A stretch of 64,000 nucleotides of DNA from Gillisia xinjiangensis (GCF_046298265.1 NZ_JBKAHK010000002.1:310001-374000); one strand, 5' to 3'; counted from the stretch's first letter, positions 46,001 through 54,910 are shown. Notes: generated by a model from the letters alone, not told the origin. Numbers and translations: made by a program.

Positions 46001-46211
46001 TCACAAGAACATTTACACCTGGCAAAGGAAGACCGTTTTCGTCTATAACCGTACCATTAATGATTTGTTGCATGTTTTCATTGCTATTGAAAGCCTGTGT
46101 TTCTGCTGTGCCAAAGAATAAAAACAAAGAAAAAATAATCACACCTATATGAAGGTATTTATTCTTTCCTGGTGAAAATCCAATGTGATTGGTTGTAATC
46201 TTCATATCCAT
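43047..46211 (-). CDS. susC: SusC/RagA family TonB-linked outer membrane transporter
   Basis: This 1054-residue active importer forms a pair with SusD. After an N-terminal signal (about 1-42), a carboxypeptidase-regulatory domain (about 52-125, GTVIDENGLPLPGVNVLVKG) precedes the TonB plug (about 130-250: DEIVVMGYTTQTRGDLTGSV, VRIRGFGTSNNNNPLYIIDG, INDGVQTDDP-like loop). A 22-strand-type barrel follows, ending YPISQILTLGVNIKL. There is no N-terminal DUF4974 signalling domain, so it is not an anti-sigma-linked transducer. It heads the five-gene minus-strand operon 46.2 to 35.7 kb. Confidence 0.96.
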   Translation of the reverse strand: MDMKITTNHIGFSPGKNKYLHIGVIIFSLFLFFGTAETQAFNSNENMQQIINGTVIDENGLPLPGVNVLVKGTNRGTQTDFDGNYSIDVSENETLVFSYIGYSNQEILIGGSTIINVTLLEDAAQLDEIVVMGYTTQTRGDLTGSVSSVDVSEATKQPIVNAAEALEGRVTGVTVVSNGQPGSSPVVRIRGFGTSNNNNPLYIIDGVQTDDPSILNSLNAADIAQMNVLKDGAAAIYGARASNGVIIITTKSGGYSMQKASISIDSYVGVSRAANLPDLLNPQQHGEMIFQSLRNDGATVQHPQYGDGASPVVPTKLLGIDVDATVQPGGTDWLDEIFQEALTHSTSISMQNGNENGKYLMSVNYLDREGIQLFTGYKRATTRLNSEFKLGDKFRLGEHLNASFDNTRSGNEINNALRSSPLIPVRDDAGNFAGTYQSSAGLSNPTNPVANRYRAADNYNKSLRLFGDVYASYQLFDELVLKTTFGGDIRSFNNRNFLPVNPEHSEARATNTLTESDFNRYEWVWTNTATYNQTFDNHVINAVVGIEALSTSQKGKSISRNDYLFENPDFYLLGNGAGTPNVNFAYDGTSTLFSIFGTANYSFAGKYLLTGTLRRDKSSRFLGENQSDIFPSVSAGWVISEEEFFPIGNISRLKLKASWGELGNQTLPASNPTINISNLNEGLANYAFNGSGAITTGAILSQVGNPNLRWEKSISKNVGLELGMFANALTASIEFYEIVTNDLITRDNSLISSTAIDAQAPLVNLGSIQNTGFDFNLGYQNSSSNDFTYGIELNLSRYDNEVTDLISDFQPGESFYRGGAITRSAVGRPLSSFYGRVLEGIFASEAEVSGHADQGFPDPASGVGRFKYSDINGDGVINDSDRTYIGSPHPDFTYGLNLMAGYKGFDISAFIAGSQGNDIYNYEKIYSDFPTFFDGNRSTRVLNSWAPDNTNAENPALSQTITNNETNPNSFFVEDGSYLRLKNLQVGYNFSENISDRLSVESLRLYVQGTNLFTITGYDGLDPEIQSFNSLNLGIDDNIYPISQILTLGVNIKL

Positions 46212-46542
46212 AATGTTCTTTAATTTTGTTAATGAATTGATAAAGCTAATTGAAAGAAACGTGAAAATATAACAAAAGTTTGAAATTCAACTAAAAAAAT
46301 AATAAAACTTTCCTGAAGTTTTTTGATTTTACAATTTACAATTCCTTATAACTGCATCATTTTTGTCATTACCATGGCACTTTCACTTCCGTAAATATTT
46401 ACTTATTGTGGTTGAAAACCGGGCGGGGTTTCAGCTTTCGGTATCATAGTAATAGTGAATTTTTGTCTATCTAATAACATGCTCTCGATGCTTATTCATG
46501 GTAAAAAAAGCGGTGGGAACCGGTGACCTGGCAGGATTAAGC
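46212..46542. other. Intergenic gap upstream of susC
   Basis: Very AT-rich near the susC start. I found no exact TAnnTTTG box for susC; TTATATTTTC on the minus strand is the nearest. No gene or RNA seen. Confidence 0.45.
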
Positions 46543-48702
46543 TCAATATACTGGGGTAGACCAGGTTTGGTAGAAATTCTCCGTACCGGTACGGTATTCC
46601 TCTAATAATTTGATGGCTTCTCCTGCCTGAGACACCGGATATTTGCAGGTTTTATTCTGGCACACGTAGATCAGGGTTTTTCCCTCAACAAGTTTTCCTT
46701 TAAGAAGTGGTAAGTTTTCTTTTTTTCCACCCATAAAAATAGAAGTTGGCAAATAATTTAACTGAAGTTGCATGTTTTTTTCAAAAGCCTTGTCACCAAC
46801 CAATGCGATCTCGTATGCGCCAAATGTTTTAAGACTTAAGAGTTTCGTCCAATTGGCATAAAAAGAAGGTTCTTCAATGGCCTTATCAATCATTTGATTA
46901 AGCATATTTTCACTCATTTGGATATATTCTCCCTTATCCAACAGATTGCCCAAAATATAAAGATTATTTGCCATTGCAGAATTGGAAGAAGGAATAACAT
47001 TGTCATCTAATTCCAGATTTTTAGCAACTAAATTTTCATGATTATCGGCTGTGTAAAAAAACATTCCACTTTTCTCATCCCTGAAATTCTCTATAACATA
47101 ATCAGTAATATTTTTCGCTTTTTCCAACCATTTCACATCAAAATTCACCTGATAAAGACGCAGGTAGGCCCCACTTAAAAAAGCATAATCATCCAAAAAA
47201 GCATTTACTCCTGCTTTTCCGTTTCTGTAGCTTCTCCATAGGCTGAAATCTTTTTTGAGCATTTTTTCATCCAGAAATTCAGCGCATTCTATAGCCTTTT
47301 GTAAATACTCCTTTTCACCAAGGGCTGAAAAGGCCTCCAAATAGGCATCGATCATCAATGCATTCCAGGAAGTGAGGGATTTATCATCTATAGTAGGTTT
47401 GATTCTCTGTTTTCTTTTGTTCAAAAGCTTTTGCTTTGCACTGGCCAAGAATTTATTAAATTTCTTTATATCCAGCTCCTGCCGGTCTGAATATTCAGTT
47501 TTAGAAAACCTGCGATACAAAATGTTTTTACCTTCTTCCCAGTTCCCGCGGCGACTAACATTATAATAATCGGAAATTAATTCCAGTTCCTCGGAATTTA
47601 GGGCATCTTCAATCTCTTCAAAAGTCCATACATAATATTTCCCTTCCTCTCCTTCACTGTCCGCATTTACAGAGGAAAAAAAGCCACCCTCTGAATTTGC
47701 TAATTCCCTTTCAACAAATTCCAGATTTTGTTCTATAATCTCCTTGTATTCCTGGTTCTTGGTAACTTTATAGGCTTTTGAGTACAAACTGGTTAACTGG
47801 GCATTGTCATAAAGCATTTTTTCAAAATGAGGGATCAACCAATCCGGATCTATAGTATATCTAGCAAATCCTCCTCCCAATTGATCGTAGATTCCTCCTC
47901 TGGCCATTTGGTCCAGGGTGAGTTTTACGTTTTTCAGGGCCTCTTGATCTTCTGTAAGATAATAATATTGTAATAGTGCATCCCAGGTTACAGGCAATGG
48001 AAATTTTTGTGATCCTTTATAGCCCCCCTTTCGTTCATCTAGATTAGTTTGCCAGCCCTTATAAATATCGAGATAATCGGATTCGGAGAATTTGATTTTT
48101 CGGTCAACAAGATTATCAAGACTGTTTGCGCTTTTAATTCCTTCAGTTAGATCATCAGCGATTTTCGTGATCCTGTCCTTATCTTCCTTATAAGTCTTAA
48201 TTATTTCAGTTAAAACGTTCTTCCATTCATCTTTTGGAAAATAAGTGCCTGCAAAAAATGGTTTGCCATTTGGAAGAGCAACTACATTAAGAGGCCATCC
48301 ACCGCTGCCTGTTAATAATTGGGCTGCATTCATATAGATTTGATCAATATCAGGACGTTCTTCCCTGTCGATCTTAATAGAAATAAATTCCCGGTTCATA
48401 ATATCTGCCACACCTGGATCCATAAAACTCTCTTTTTCCATTACGTGACACCAGTGACAAGCCGCATACCCCACACTAATTACAATAGGCTTGTCTTCTT
48501 TTTTAGCCTTTTCCAACGCTTCCGGACCCCATTCATACCAATCTACAGGATTATCGGCGTGTTGCACCAAATAAGGACTATTGGCTTCAGAAAGTCTGTT
48601 CTTAGGATTTTTTTCTTCAGATTTATTCATATCATTACAACTGGACAAGCAGCATACGATAAAATAATAAATGCTGATATTTCTTAAAAATATCAATTTC
48701 AT
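46543..48702 (-). CDS. Thioredoxin domain-containing lipoprotein, DUF255/YyaL (SPATA20) family
   Basis: This 719-residue protein has an N-terminal signal and probable lipobox (IVCCLSSCNDMN). The Trx-like DUF255 domain (about 36-195) carries NSPYLVQHADNPVDWYEWG, the redox pair C82-H-W-C85 and REERPDIDQIYM. A long alpha/alpha-toroid domain (about 230-710) resembles N-acylglucosamine 2-epimerases (ARYTIDPDWLIPHFEKMLYD). Homologs such as B. subtilis YyaL are poorly characterised. The epimerase-like barrel is interesting between two amino-sugar loci, but a sugar role is not shown. Confidence 0.93.
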   Translation of the reverse strand: MKLIFLRNISIYYFIVCCLSSCNDMNKSEEKNPKNRLSEANSPYLVQHADNPVDWYEWGPEALEKAKKEDKPIVISVGYAACHWCHVMEKESFMDPGVADIMNREFISIKIDREERPDIDQIYMNAAQLLTGSGGWPLNVVALPNGKPFFAGTYFPKDEWKNVLTEIIKTYKEDKDRITKIADDLTEGIKSANSLDNLVDRKIKFSESDYLDIYKGWQTNLDERKGGYKGSQKFPLPVTWDALLQYYYLTEDQEALKNVKLTLDQMARGGIYDQLGGGFARYTIDPDWLIPHFEKMLYDNAQLTSLYSKAYKVTKNQEYKEIIEQNLEFVERELANSEGGFFSSVNADSEGEEGKYYVWTFEEIEDALNSEELELISDYYNVSRRGNWEEGKNILYRRFSKTEYSDRQELDIKKFNKFLASAKQKLLNKRKQRIKPTIDDKSLTSWNALMIDAYLEAFSALGEKEYLQKAIECAEFLDEKMLKKDFSLWRSYRNGKAGVNAFLDDYAFLSGAYLRLYQVNFDVKWLEKAKNITDYVIENFRDEKSGMFFYTADNHENLVAKNLELDDNVIPSSNSAMANNLYILGNLLDKGEYIQMSENMLNQMIDKAIEEPSFYANWTKLLSLKTFGAYEIALVGDKAFEKNMQLQLNYLPTSIFMGGKKENLPLLKGKLVEGKTLIYVCQNKTCKYPVSQAGEAIKLLEEYRTGTENFYQTWSTPVY

Positions 48703-49028
48703 TGGGTACTTTCAAATTTGGCTCTCAAGATAAAACAATTACCTCTAAACTTTAGAGATTTGCAAACTTTAGCGCAAAAACTAAAAATAAATGACAGAAA
48801 TGAAAAAATCATTTTTTATCTTTTCCCTTATTCTAAATAATGAATTTTTTTGCTTATCCGTTTAGACACCTAAATATAGTTTTTGCTTCCCTGAACGAAG
48901 TCGAAGGGTCAAACAAAAACGTCTCGACTGCGCTCGGTGTGACATTTTTATTTCAATTATGCCTTATAGTTCCCTTAGCGGATACACAATGAATTTTTTA
49001 TATTAATCATTTTTCACCAATCAAAATT
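48703..49028. other. Divergent intergenic gap with a flavobacterial repeat
   Basis: It separates the DUF255 gene (minus) from the TIM-barrel gene (plus). At about 48892-48945 it contains CCCTGAACGAAGTCGAAGGG and GTCTCGACTGCGCTCGGTGT, a common intergenic hairpin repeat type of the family. No gene recognised. Confidence 0.5.
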
Positions 49029-49901
49029 ATGATACAAAGAAGAACTTTCCTCAAGCGATCAGGTCTTGCTTTCGCTGCCGCCACTCTAATGCCAACTGTT
49101 TTATTTTCCTGTGAGAAGGAACGTAGATTGGGACTACAACTCTATTCATTAAGAGAGTATATAGGGAAGGATGTTTCGGGTGTAATTAAAAAAGTAGCCG
49201 ACATAGGGTTTGAGGAAGTAGAAACTTATGGATATTCACCGGAAGGAAAATTTTGGGGATTGGAAGTCCGTGAATTCAAAAATATTTTAACCAATAATGG
49301 CCTATCTACCCCAAGCGGTCATTATGGAGCTGATCCATATTTAAGTGAAACCGGTACAGATGAAGACCTAAAGTATATACTTGACGTAGCGAATGAACTG
49401 GATCAAAAATATGTTGTTATTCCTCATATCTCTGAGCCTTTACGCACTTCGATAGAGGATTATAAACGAATCGCAGAAAAATTGAATAAGGCTGGTGAAA
49501 TGTGCCGAAATGCGGGACTGAAATTAGGTTATCATAACCACGCATTTGAATTTGATGATTATAACGGGCAAAACGGATTAGAAGTTTTTTTGGAAAATAC
49601 CGATAAGAACCTGGTCGATTTCGAACTGGATATTTATTGGGTGGTAAGAGCCGGTGTCGATCCTGTTTCATTATTTGAAAAATATCCCGGAAGGTTTCCG
49701 TTGTGGCATGTGAAGGATTTGAGTAAAACTGATCCTGCTTTAAATACAGAAATTGGAAGCGGCTCCATAGACTACAAACAAATATTCGAAAAATCAGAAA
49801 AATCAGGGGTAGAACATTACATTGTAGAACAGGAAAATTTTGAAATGGATCCATATCAAAGTCTGGCACAAAGTTTTAATCATATTCATAAAAATTTGTA
49901 A
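49029..49901 (+). CDS. Exported sugar phosphate isomerase/epimerase-like TIM barrel
   Basis: This 290-residue xylose-isomerase-like TIM barrel has a Tat-type leader with RRTFLKRSG and a possible lipobox (PTVLFSCEKE, C28). The active core includes GLQLYSLREYI, GYHNHAFEF, DFELDIYWVVRAG, WHVKDL and VEQENFE, with metal-binding Glu/Asp/His in the usual strands. Exported proteins of this type next to DUF1080 genes can act as hydratases/isomerases of 3-keto sugars, and here it is 20 bp before one. Exact substrate is inferred, not seen. Confidence 0.88.
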   Translation: MIQRRTFLKRSGLAFAAATLMPTVLFSCEKERRLGLQLYSLREYIGKDVSGVIKKVADIGFEEVETYGYSPEGKFWGLEVREFKNILTNNGLSTPSGHYGADPYLSETGTDEDLKYILDVANELDQKYVVIPHISEPLRTSIEDYKRIAEKLNKAGEMCRNAGLKLGYHNHAFEFDDYNGQNGLEVFLENTDKNLVDFELDIYWVVRAGVDPVSLFEKYPGRFPLWHVKDLSKTDPALNTEIGSGSIDYKQIFEKSEKSGVEHYIVEQENFEMDPYQSLAQSFNHIHKNL

Positions 49902-49921
49902 ATCATACCGAACATGAGAAC

Positions 49922-50698
49922 ATGAAGAAATTAAAAAGGAAATCATTACTGAGTTTGATTTTAATATGCCTGCTAACCACAAATACAGTTTTAGCACAAA
50001 AAGGCGTAGGTGCTGAACCGCCTGAAAATGCTTTTGTTTTGTTTAACGGATCAAAAGAAAGCCTGCAAGAAAACTGGACCTATTGGGAAGGGCCCAGACT
50101 GGCTGCGGAAATGCCAATAAAATGGGAAATTGTGAAGGATCCTCTAGGGCCGGGAACTGCAGTTAACACCAATGATACTGCTGCTTCTAACGGGTTATAT
50201 GGTGCTGCAGATATCGTCTCAAAAAGGAAATTTGAAGATTTCAGGCTTCATGTGGAGTTTTTAATAGAAAATGAAGGTGGGAATAGCGGTGTTTATCTCC
50301 AAAACCGGTATGAGATCCAGATTTTGGACGGGGATTCTACTAATCACGGTATGGCCGCTATTATCAATGAAAAAGCCGGTGACTATAAAATCTACAACGG
50401 TCTGAAAAAATGGAATGCTTATGACATAATTTTCCGGGCCGCTAAATTTGATGATCAGGATATTTTAATTGAAAATGCGCGGGTAACGCTTTATTTCAAT
50501 GGAAAAAAAGTTCATACCAACGTTCCCATCACCAAAGTTTGGGGAGGCCCTAATTCCGGATTGGATGGCGGTAATAATAACGGATTTGGTATTACCAACA
50601 GGCCCGGGGGGATTAAACTTCAGGCTGAAGGTCACGATGTTTTATTTAAAAATATTTGGATTGAGGAAATTTCTATCGAAGATAGCACTGATCTTTAG
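49922..50698 (+). CDS. DUF1080 (3-keto-disaccharide hydrolase/lyase-like) exported protein
   Basis: This 258-residue protein has a signal peptide ending near LLTTNTVLAQ. A DUF1080/PF06439 laminin-G-like domain (about 38-252) has FVLFNGSKESLQENW, FEDFRLHVEFLIENEGGNSG, VYLQNRYEIQILD and FKNIWIEE. Members include 3-keto-beta-glucoside 1,2-lyases and 3-keto-disaccharide hydrolases. It pairs with the TIM-barrel gene 20 bp upstream and converges on the GMC oxidoreductase gene. It is longer than the two DUF1080 lipoproteins at 60-62 kb. Confidence 0.88.
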   Translation: MKKLKRKSLLSLILICLLTTNTVLAQKGVGAEPPENAFVLFNGSKESLQENWTYWEGPRLAAEMPIKWEIVKDPLGPGTAVNTNDTAASNGLYGAADIVSKRKFEDFRLHVEFLIENEGGNSGVYLQNRYEIQILDGDSTNHGMAAIINEKAGDYKIYNGLKKWNAYDIIFRAAKFDDQDILIENARVTLYFNGKKVHTNVPITKVWGGPNSGLDGGNNNGFGITNRPGGIKLQAEGHDVLFKNIWIEEISIEDSTDL

Positions 50699-50764
50699 AT
50701 ATTAATCTTCCATTCATATTTGATTTGCCACAGATCTTTCGGGAAGTCAGAATTGGGAAATCTG

Positions 50765-52477
50765 TTATAAATTCCCTTTCTCCATCTCCTGTACCGCAAA
50801 ATCTACTGCCCGTGCAGTAAGAGCCATATATGTCAAAGACGGGTTTTGAGTACCCGTTGATGTCATGCAGGCACCGTCTGTAACAAATACGTTCTTGCAG
50901 GTATGCAACTGGTTCCATTCATTCAATAATGATGTTTCAGGATCTTTTCCCATTCGCACCCCTCCCATCTCGTGAATATCCAGTCCGGGAGCTTGTTTTG
51001 AGTCATGAGTTGTTATATTGGTAAAACCGGCATTTTCAAACATTTCTGTCATTTGCTCAAAATAATCCTGGATCATCTTCTCATCATTCTCGTCATAATC
51101 TACAGATATGTTAATCAACGGAATTCCCCAATCATCCTTTTTCGTCTCGTCAAGACTAACAAAATTTGATTCTTTTGGGATTGTCTCCCCCATCATATGA
51201 CTCCCTATCCTCCAGGGACCCAACTTGAGGTCCAGTAAATTTTCTTTTAATGATGTACCTATACCTTCCGAGTTATCAACCTTGCTTCGATTAGCACTCA
51301 GCCCGGAAGCATATCCTCTTAAGAAATCGGTTTCCTGTTTACGCACATTCCTAAAACGCGGAATATAACCACTGGTAGGACTTTTGCCATCGGTAGTAAA
51401 ATCCAGCAAACCGTTGTATTCGGCCTGCACTTTTGCCCTGTAATTATGAAAAGCTACGTACTTCCCAAGAAGACCATTGTCATTGCCCAAACCATTGGGA
51501 AACCTTTCCGATTTAGAATTCAGTAAAATAAGATTGGTATTAATGGCCGATGCGTTAACAAACACAATTCTTGCAAAATAATCTGTTTTTTCTTTTGTTA
51601 TTGAATCAATCACTCTCACCCCGGTTACCTTTTGCTTTTCTTCATCGTAGATCAAAGATTCCACGACTGAATCTGGCTTAAGAGTCATGTTGCCGGTTTT
51701 TTGAGCCCAGGGAATTGTGGAAGAATTACTGCTGAAATACCCTCCATAAGGACATCCGCGTTGGCAAATGGTCCTGTTCTGGCATTGCGCCCTGCCCTGT
51801 TCTGCGTGAATTGGCTGCTGTTTTGAAATATGTGCACAGCGCGCCACAATAACGTGACGGTCCTCATATTTATCGGCTACCTGATCCTTAAAATACAGTT
51901 CTGCTTTGGTCAATTCATATGGCGGCAAAAACTCCCCATCCGGCAGCTCCTCGAGACCATCCTTGTTACCCGAAATTCCGGCAAATTTTTCCACATGGCT
52001 ATACCAGGGTGCAATGTCTTTATAACGAATTGGCCAGTCTACCGCAAAATTATCCTTTACAGGCCCTTCAAAATCAAAATCACTCCAACGCTGCACCTGT
52101 CTTGCCCAAAGCAAGGATTTACCACCTACCTGATATCCTTTGATCCAGTCGAACGGCTTTTCCTGCTCATATGGATGTTCCTTATCCTTAACAAAGAAAT
52201 GAACAGCATCTTCTTTGAACGCATAACATTTGCTTCCTATAGGATTTTCTTCGATAATTTTATGCGACAGCCTCCCGCGATGCTCCATATCCCAGGGATT
52301 CATATGTGTGGTGGGATAATCTACAATATGTTTTACATCTCTTCCTCGCTCCAATACAAGCGTCCTGATCCCTTTTTCTGTCAATTCCTTAGCTGCCCAT
52401 CCCCCGCTTATCCCAGACCCAATTACAATGGCATCATAAGTATTCTCTGCTATTGCTTTTGTGTTTAAATTTGCCAT
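50765..52477 (-). CDS. GMC family oxidoreductase (gluconate 2-dehydrogenase/glycoside 3-dehydrogenase-like)
   Basis: This 570-residue FAD enzyme has the Rossmann motif AIVIGSGISGGWAA (GSGISGG at 20-26). A Cys-rich segment, CQNRTICQRGCPYGGYFSS, occurs in membrane-linked sugar dehydrogenases, and the C-terminal GMC signature reads TGTQNPSLTYMALTARAVDF. HEMGGVRMG supplies active-site His. It is 2 bp after a gluconate-2-dehydrogenase subunit-3 gene, the standard partner, which would carry it across the membrane. No cytochrome c subunit is adjacent. Oxidation of a sugar C3 hydroxyl is plausible because three DUF1080 genes are nearby, but this is inference. Confidence 0.92.
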   Translation of the reverse strand: MANLNTKAIAENTYDAIVIGSGISGGWAAKELTEKGIRTLVLERGRDVKHIVDYPTTHMNPWDMEHRGRLSHKIIEENPIGSKCYAFKEDAVHFFVKDKEHPYEQEKPFDWIKGYQVGGKSLLWARQVQRWSDFDFEGPVKDNFAVDWPIRYKDIAPWYSHVEKFAGISGNKDGLEELPDGEFLPPYELTKAELYFKDQVADKYEDRHVIVARCAHISKQQPIHAEQGRAQCQNRTICQRGCPYGGYFSSNSSTIPWAQKTGNMTLKPDSVVESLIYDEEKQKVTGVRVIDSITKEKTDYFARIVFVNASAINTNLILLNSKSERFPNGLGNDNGLLGKYVAFHNYRAKVQAEYNGLLDFTTDGKSPTSGYIPRFRNVRKQETDFLRGYASGLSANRSKVDNSEGIGTSLKENLLDLKLGPWRIGSHMMGETIPKESNFVSLDETKKDDWGIPLINISVDYDENDEKMIQDYFEQMTEMFENAGFTNITTHDSKQAPGLDIHEMGGVRMGKDPETSLLNEWNQLHTCKNVFVTDGACMTSTGTQNPSLTYMALTARAVDFAVQEMEKGNL

Positions 52478-52479
52478 AC

Positions 52480-53025
52480 TTATACGTTGGTATAAATTGA
52501 TTGAGTAACAGGAAAACTACCATGAAACCTTGCAGGTACCAACTCATAATTCAGGTGGTTCTCCATAACATACTGAGAGCTCATAAAACCGGCAATAGTT
52601 AAGCCTTTTACGAAAGCGACAAAATTTATCTTTTTTTCCGGAGGTGTTTCATAGGATTCCAAAGTACATAGCATATCATTTCGCTCTGCCTCTGTTAATT
52701 TGATTAAAGAATTTCCATAAAAATCTTCAGAAAAAGCATTTAACTCCCCAAATCCTGATAAAAACTCTGCCTTAACTTCTTCATTGTAGCAATCTCTCAC
52801 CATTACACTGATGAATTTTTCGACTCCGAGTTCTTTTGCGCCGGGTGTATCTGTCTTCGGAATGATGATATTTACCAGTTCTGCAAGTTGCAATTGCTGA
52901 TTACCGGTTAAAAAGCCGTCATCTTCTGGCAAATCTTCTGCTGTCCAGGAATCTATCCAAAAGGGTACAGTTGCAAGTCCAACTGCTGAAATTCCCAAAG
53001 TTTTAATGAGGTTTCTTCTATTCAT
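52480..53025 (-). CDS. Gluconate 2-dehydrogenase subunit 3 family protein
   Basis: This 181-residue protein has a twin-arginine leader (MNRRNLIKTLGISAVGLATV). DUF (gluconate 2-dehydrogenase subunit 3) features are LQLAELVNIIIPKTDTPGAK and VEKFISVMVRDCYNEEVKAE. It escorts the leaderless GMC flavoprotein through Tat and may assist electron transfer. It is coupled to that gene by a 2-bp gap and starts 63 bp after the haloperoxidase stop. Confidence 0.9.
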   Translation of the reverse strand: MNRRNLIKTLGISAVGLATVPFWIDSWTAEDLPEDDGFLTGNQQLQLAELVNIIIPKTDTPGAKELGVEKFISVMVRDCYNEEVKAEFLSGFGELNAFSEDFYGNSLIKLTEAERNDMLCTLESYETPPEKKINFVAFVKGLTIAGFMSSQYVMENHLNYELVPARFHGSFPVTQSIYTNV

Positions 53026-53088
53026 AAAATATTTAAATTAAATATCATTGGTTATATCACCTCTATAATTCGGTCATTCTTGATGCAA

Positions 53089-54573
53089 CTAAAAAGCTTC
53101 TATTCCCAACCCAAGATGTTTTTTAAAGAATTTCCAGTTCTCTCGCGCTACATTCCTGCCCAATTCCAAACCTGCAAGATTATCTGCCTGAATATGATAA
53201 CCTCCAAGTACCCTGGACATCCCTGCCATTTCTGCGGTTTGAGTAAAAGTTGGAAATTTTAGCAACACTTCTTCCCCCAGGTTACCGGGTTCTGTTAGTG
53301 CACCGGCTGTCAATTTCACTTCTGAACCAAATATATCACTGCCTGTAAAGAGCTTTAAAGCTTCTGCACAAGCTCCACTTATAGAACTGTGACCAGAAAC
53401 GTAACTGGGGAAAGGAGGACACAGGAAAGTGTCTGGAGAATATGGTCTCCAGTCCTTCCCATTCATAGTAACAATACCTTTTCCAGGTCCGCCCCAGCCT
53501 TTGATCTCTTTATCTGCATAATATTGATGAACCAAAGCGTAAGGCCTAGCAAAATCATAAAACATTTTGGAATCCCAACTAGCAATGAAAGCATCCATGG
53601 CTGTTATTTGATTATAAAAATACATTTTCACGTCGTCATCCAGGCTGTGATTATCCCTTACAGAAACTTCCATGGCAAATTTGAGCCAGTGTCCTGCCTG
53701 CTGAAGGGATTGAGGACCATCTCTCATAAATTCTACCAAAGCTTTTTGACTATCGGTAAGATTTTCCTGTAAATCTATTACTTCCTGCACTTCTTTCTCA
53801 AGCTGTACAGAACCCACAAGTGGTGGCGGAAGAGGACGAAACTGGTCTGGTGATTTTAAACCAATAGGCTTTACCTGGTCCCAATAAGGTGTAAGGCAGG
53901 TGGGTGCGAATTTTCCTCCCTTGCCATCTGAAAAATATTTTGATTGCCAGCGGTTAGGATCTACATTTAAGTCGGCCGTGTTTACGGGTTGATATCCTGA
54001 ATAATCAAAATAGGCTTTCCCGTTTGAATTTTCCTCTTCACCATACTGATTAGAACCATCGTTGAATCTGGCTTCTATAACTGCCTTAGCTGCGAGATTT
54101 CCAATGCCTTCAGGTGTATTGGGAACCAAGGTTTCATTATCAGGGTCCAGGCCAAGCTCCACCATAAAGGCTCTGAAAATGGCTTTATCCGAATAATAAT
54201 ATTCACTAAGCGCCCGGTATGCGGCATAACTTACCGCTATTTCTCTATTCTGAAGGTTTTGTTCTGATAGTGGTCTTCTCTCTACGTTTTGGAGATATAC
54301 CGGAATTGCCTTTTCATCATATCTGGTCCAGGCATCAAAAACAGCAGTAAATATAAGACCCAGGAACCTTGAAGTAATCGTAGGTCTTGGATTAAATCTT
54401 TCAGTATCATTTGCTGTGGCAAGAATAGCCATTTCACCCCATTTGTAGGCTATATTTTCAGCCCCTTTGGGTTCTACAGGACCTTCACATCCATCTGTCG
54501 GAAATTCTATAATACCGGCATAATTTTCTATAGAAACGAATAGGAGTAAGGCAAGTAATAAAAAAGTTTTCAT
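53089..54573 (-). CDS. Vanadium-dependent haloperoxidase-type phosphatase (PAP2)
   Basis: I start it at 54573 (MKTFLLLALLLFVSIENYAG, a signal peptide), giving 494 residues. The C-terminal PAP2 domain keeps all three vanadate/phosphate motifs: K336 and R343 (SKMFYDFARP), PSYVSGHSSISGA with the 393-395 SGH, and R454/H460 (MSRVLGGYHI). Large exported Bacteroidota members could be halogenating enzymes or acid phosphatases; sequence alone cannot separate these. It lies directly upstream of the subunit 3/GMC pair in the same direction. Confidence 0.88.
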   Translation of the reverse strand: MKTFLLLALLLFVSIENYAGIIEFPTDGCEGPVEPKGAENIAYKWGEMAILATANDTERFNPRPTITSRFLGLIFTAVFDAWTRYDEKAIPVYLQNVERRPLSEQNLQNREIAVSYAAYRALSEYYYSDKAIFRAFMVELGLDPDNETLVPNTPEGIGNLAAKAVIEARFNDGSNQYGEEENSNGKAYFDYSGYQPVNTADLNVDPNRWQSKYFSDGKGGKFAPTCLTPYWDQVKPIGLKSPDQFRPLPPPLVGSVQLEKEVQEVIDLQENLTDSQKALVEFMRDGPQSLQQAGHWLKFAMEVSVRDNHSLDDDVKMYFYNQITAMDAFIASWDSKMFYDFARPYALVHQYYADKEIKGWGGPGKGIVTMNGKDWRPYSPDTFLCPPFPSYVSGHSSISGACAEALKLFTGSDIFGSEVKLTAGALTEPGNLGEEVLLKFPTFTQTAEMAGMSRVLGGYHIQADNLAGLELGRNVARENWKFFKKHLGLGIEAF

Positions 54574-54910
54574 AAAAATATAAATTTTGGTTGACAATTC
54601 ATTAATCCATGTAAATGAAAGGATAATTATCTTAATATCAAACGTTAAATCTTTTGCTGATCTTTTGCTTTATTCTTCAATCACGGTTCAGGCATGGGGA
54701 ACCTTGTTTGGTATTGTTTTATATGAAGCTTTTCTGAAGCTACTAGCTATACGCAAAAAATAGTCGACTTACTCGAAGGCTGAATTTAATAATTCTGTAT
54801 TCTCGTGAATGTTGCCGATAACTTTAAATTCACCAAATAATATTATAACGCGGGAGTATATTATTAAATACTTTTCAATAGTCAACTTTGAAATGCTACG
54901 AAGATTAAAA
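54574..54910. other. Intergenic gap between haloperoxidase and murQ
   Basis: AT-rich, no gene, RNA or repeat recognised; it probably holds the end of the eight-gene operon and the haloperoxidase promoter. No clear terminator hairpin was found. Confidence 0.4.
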
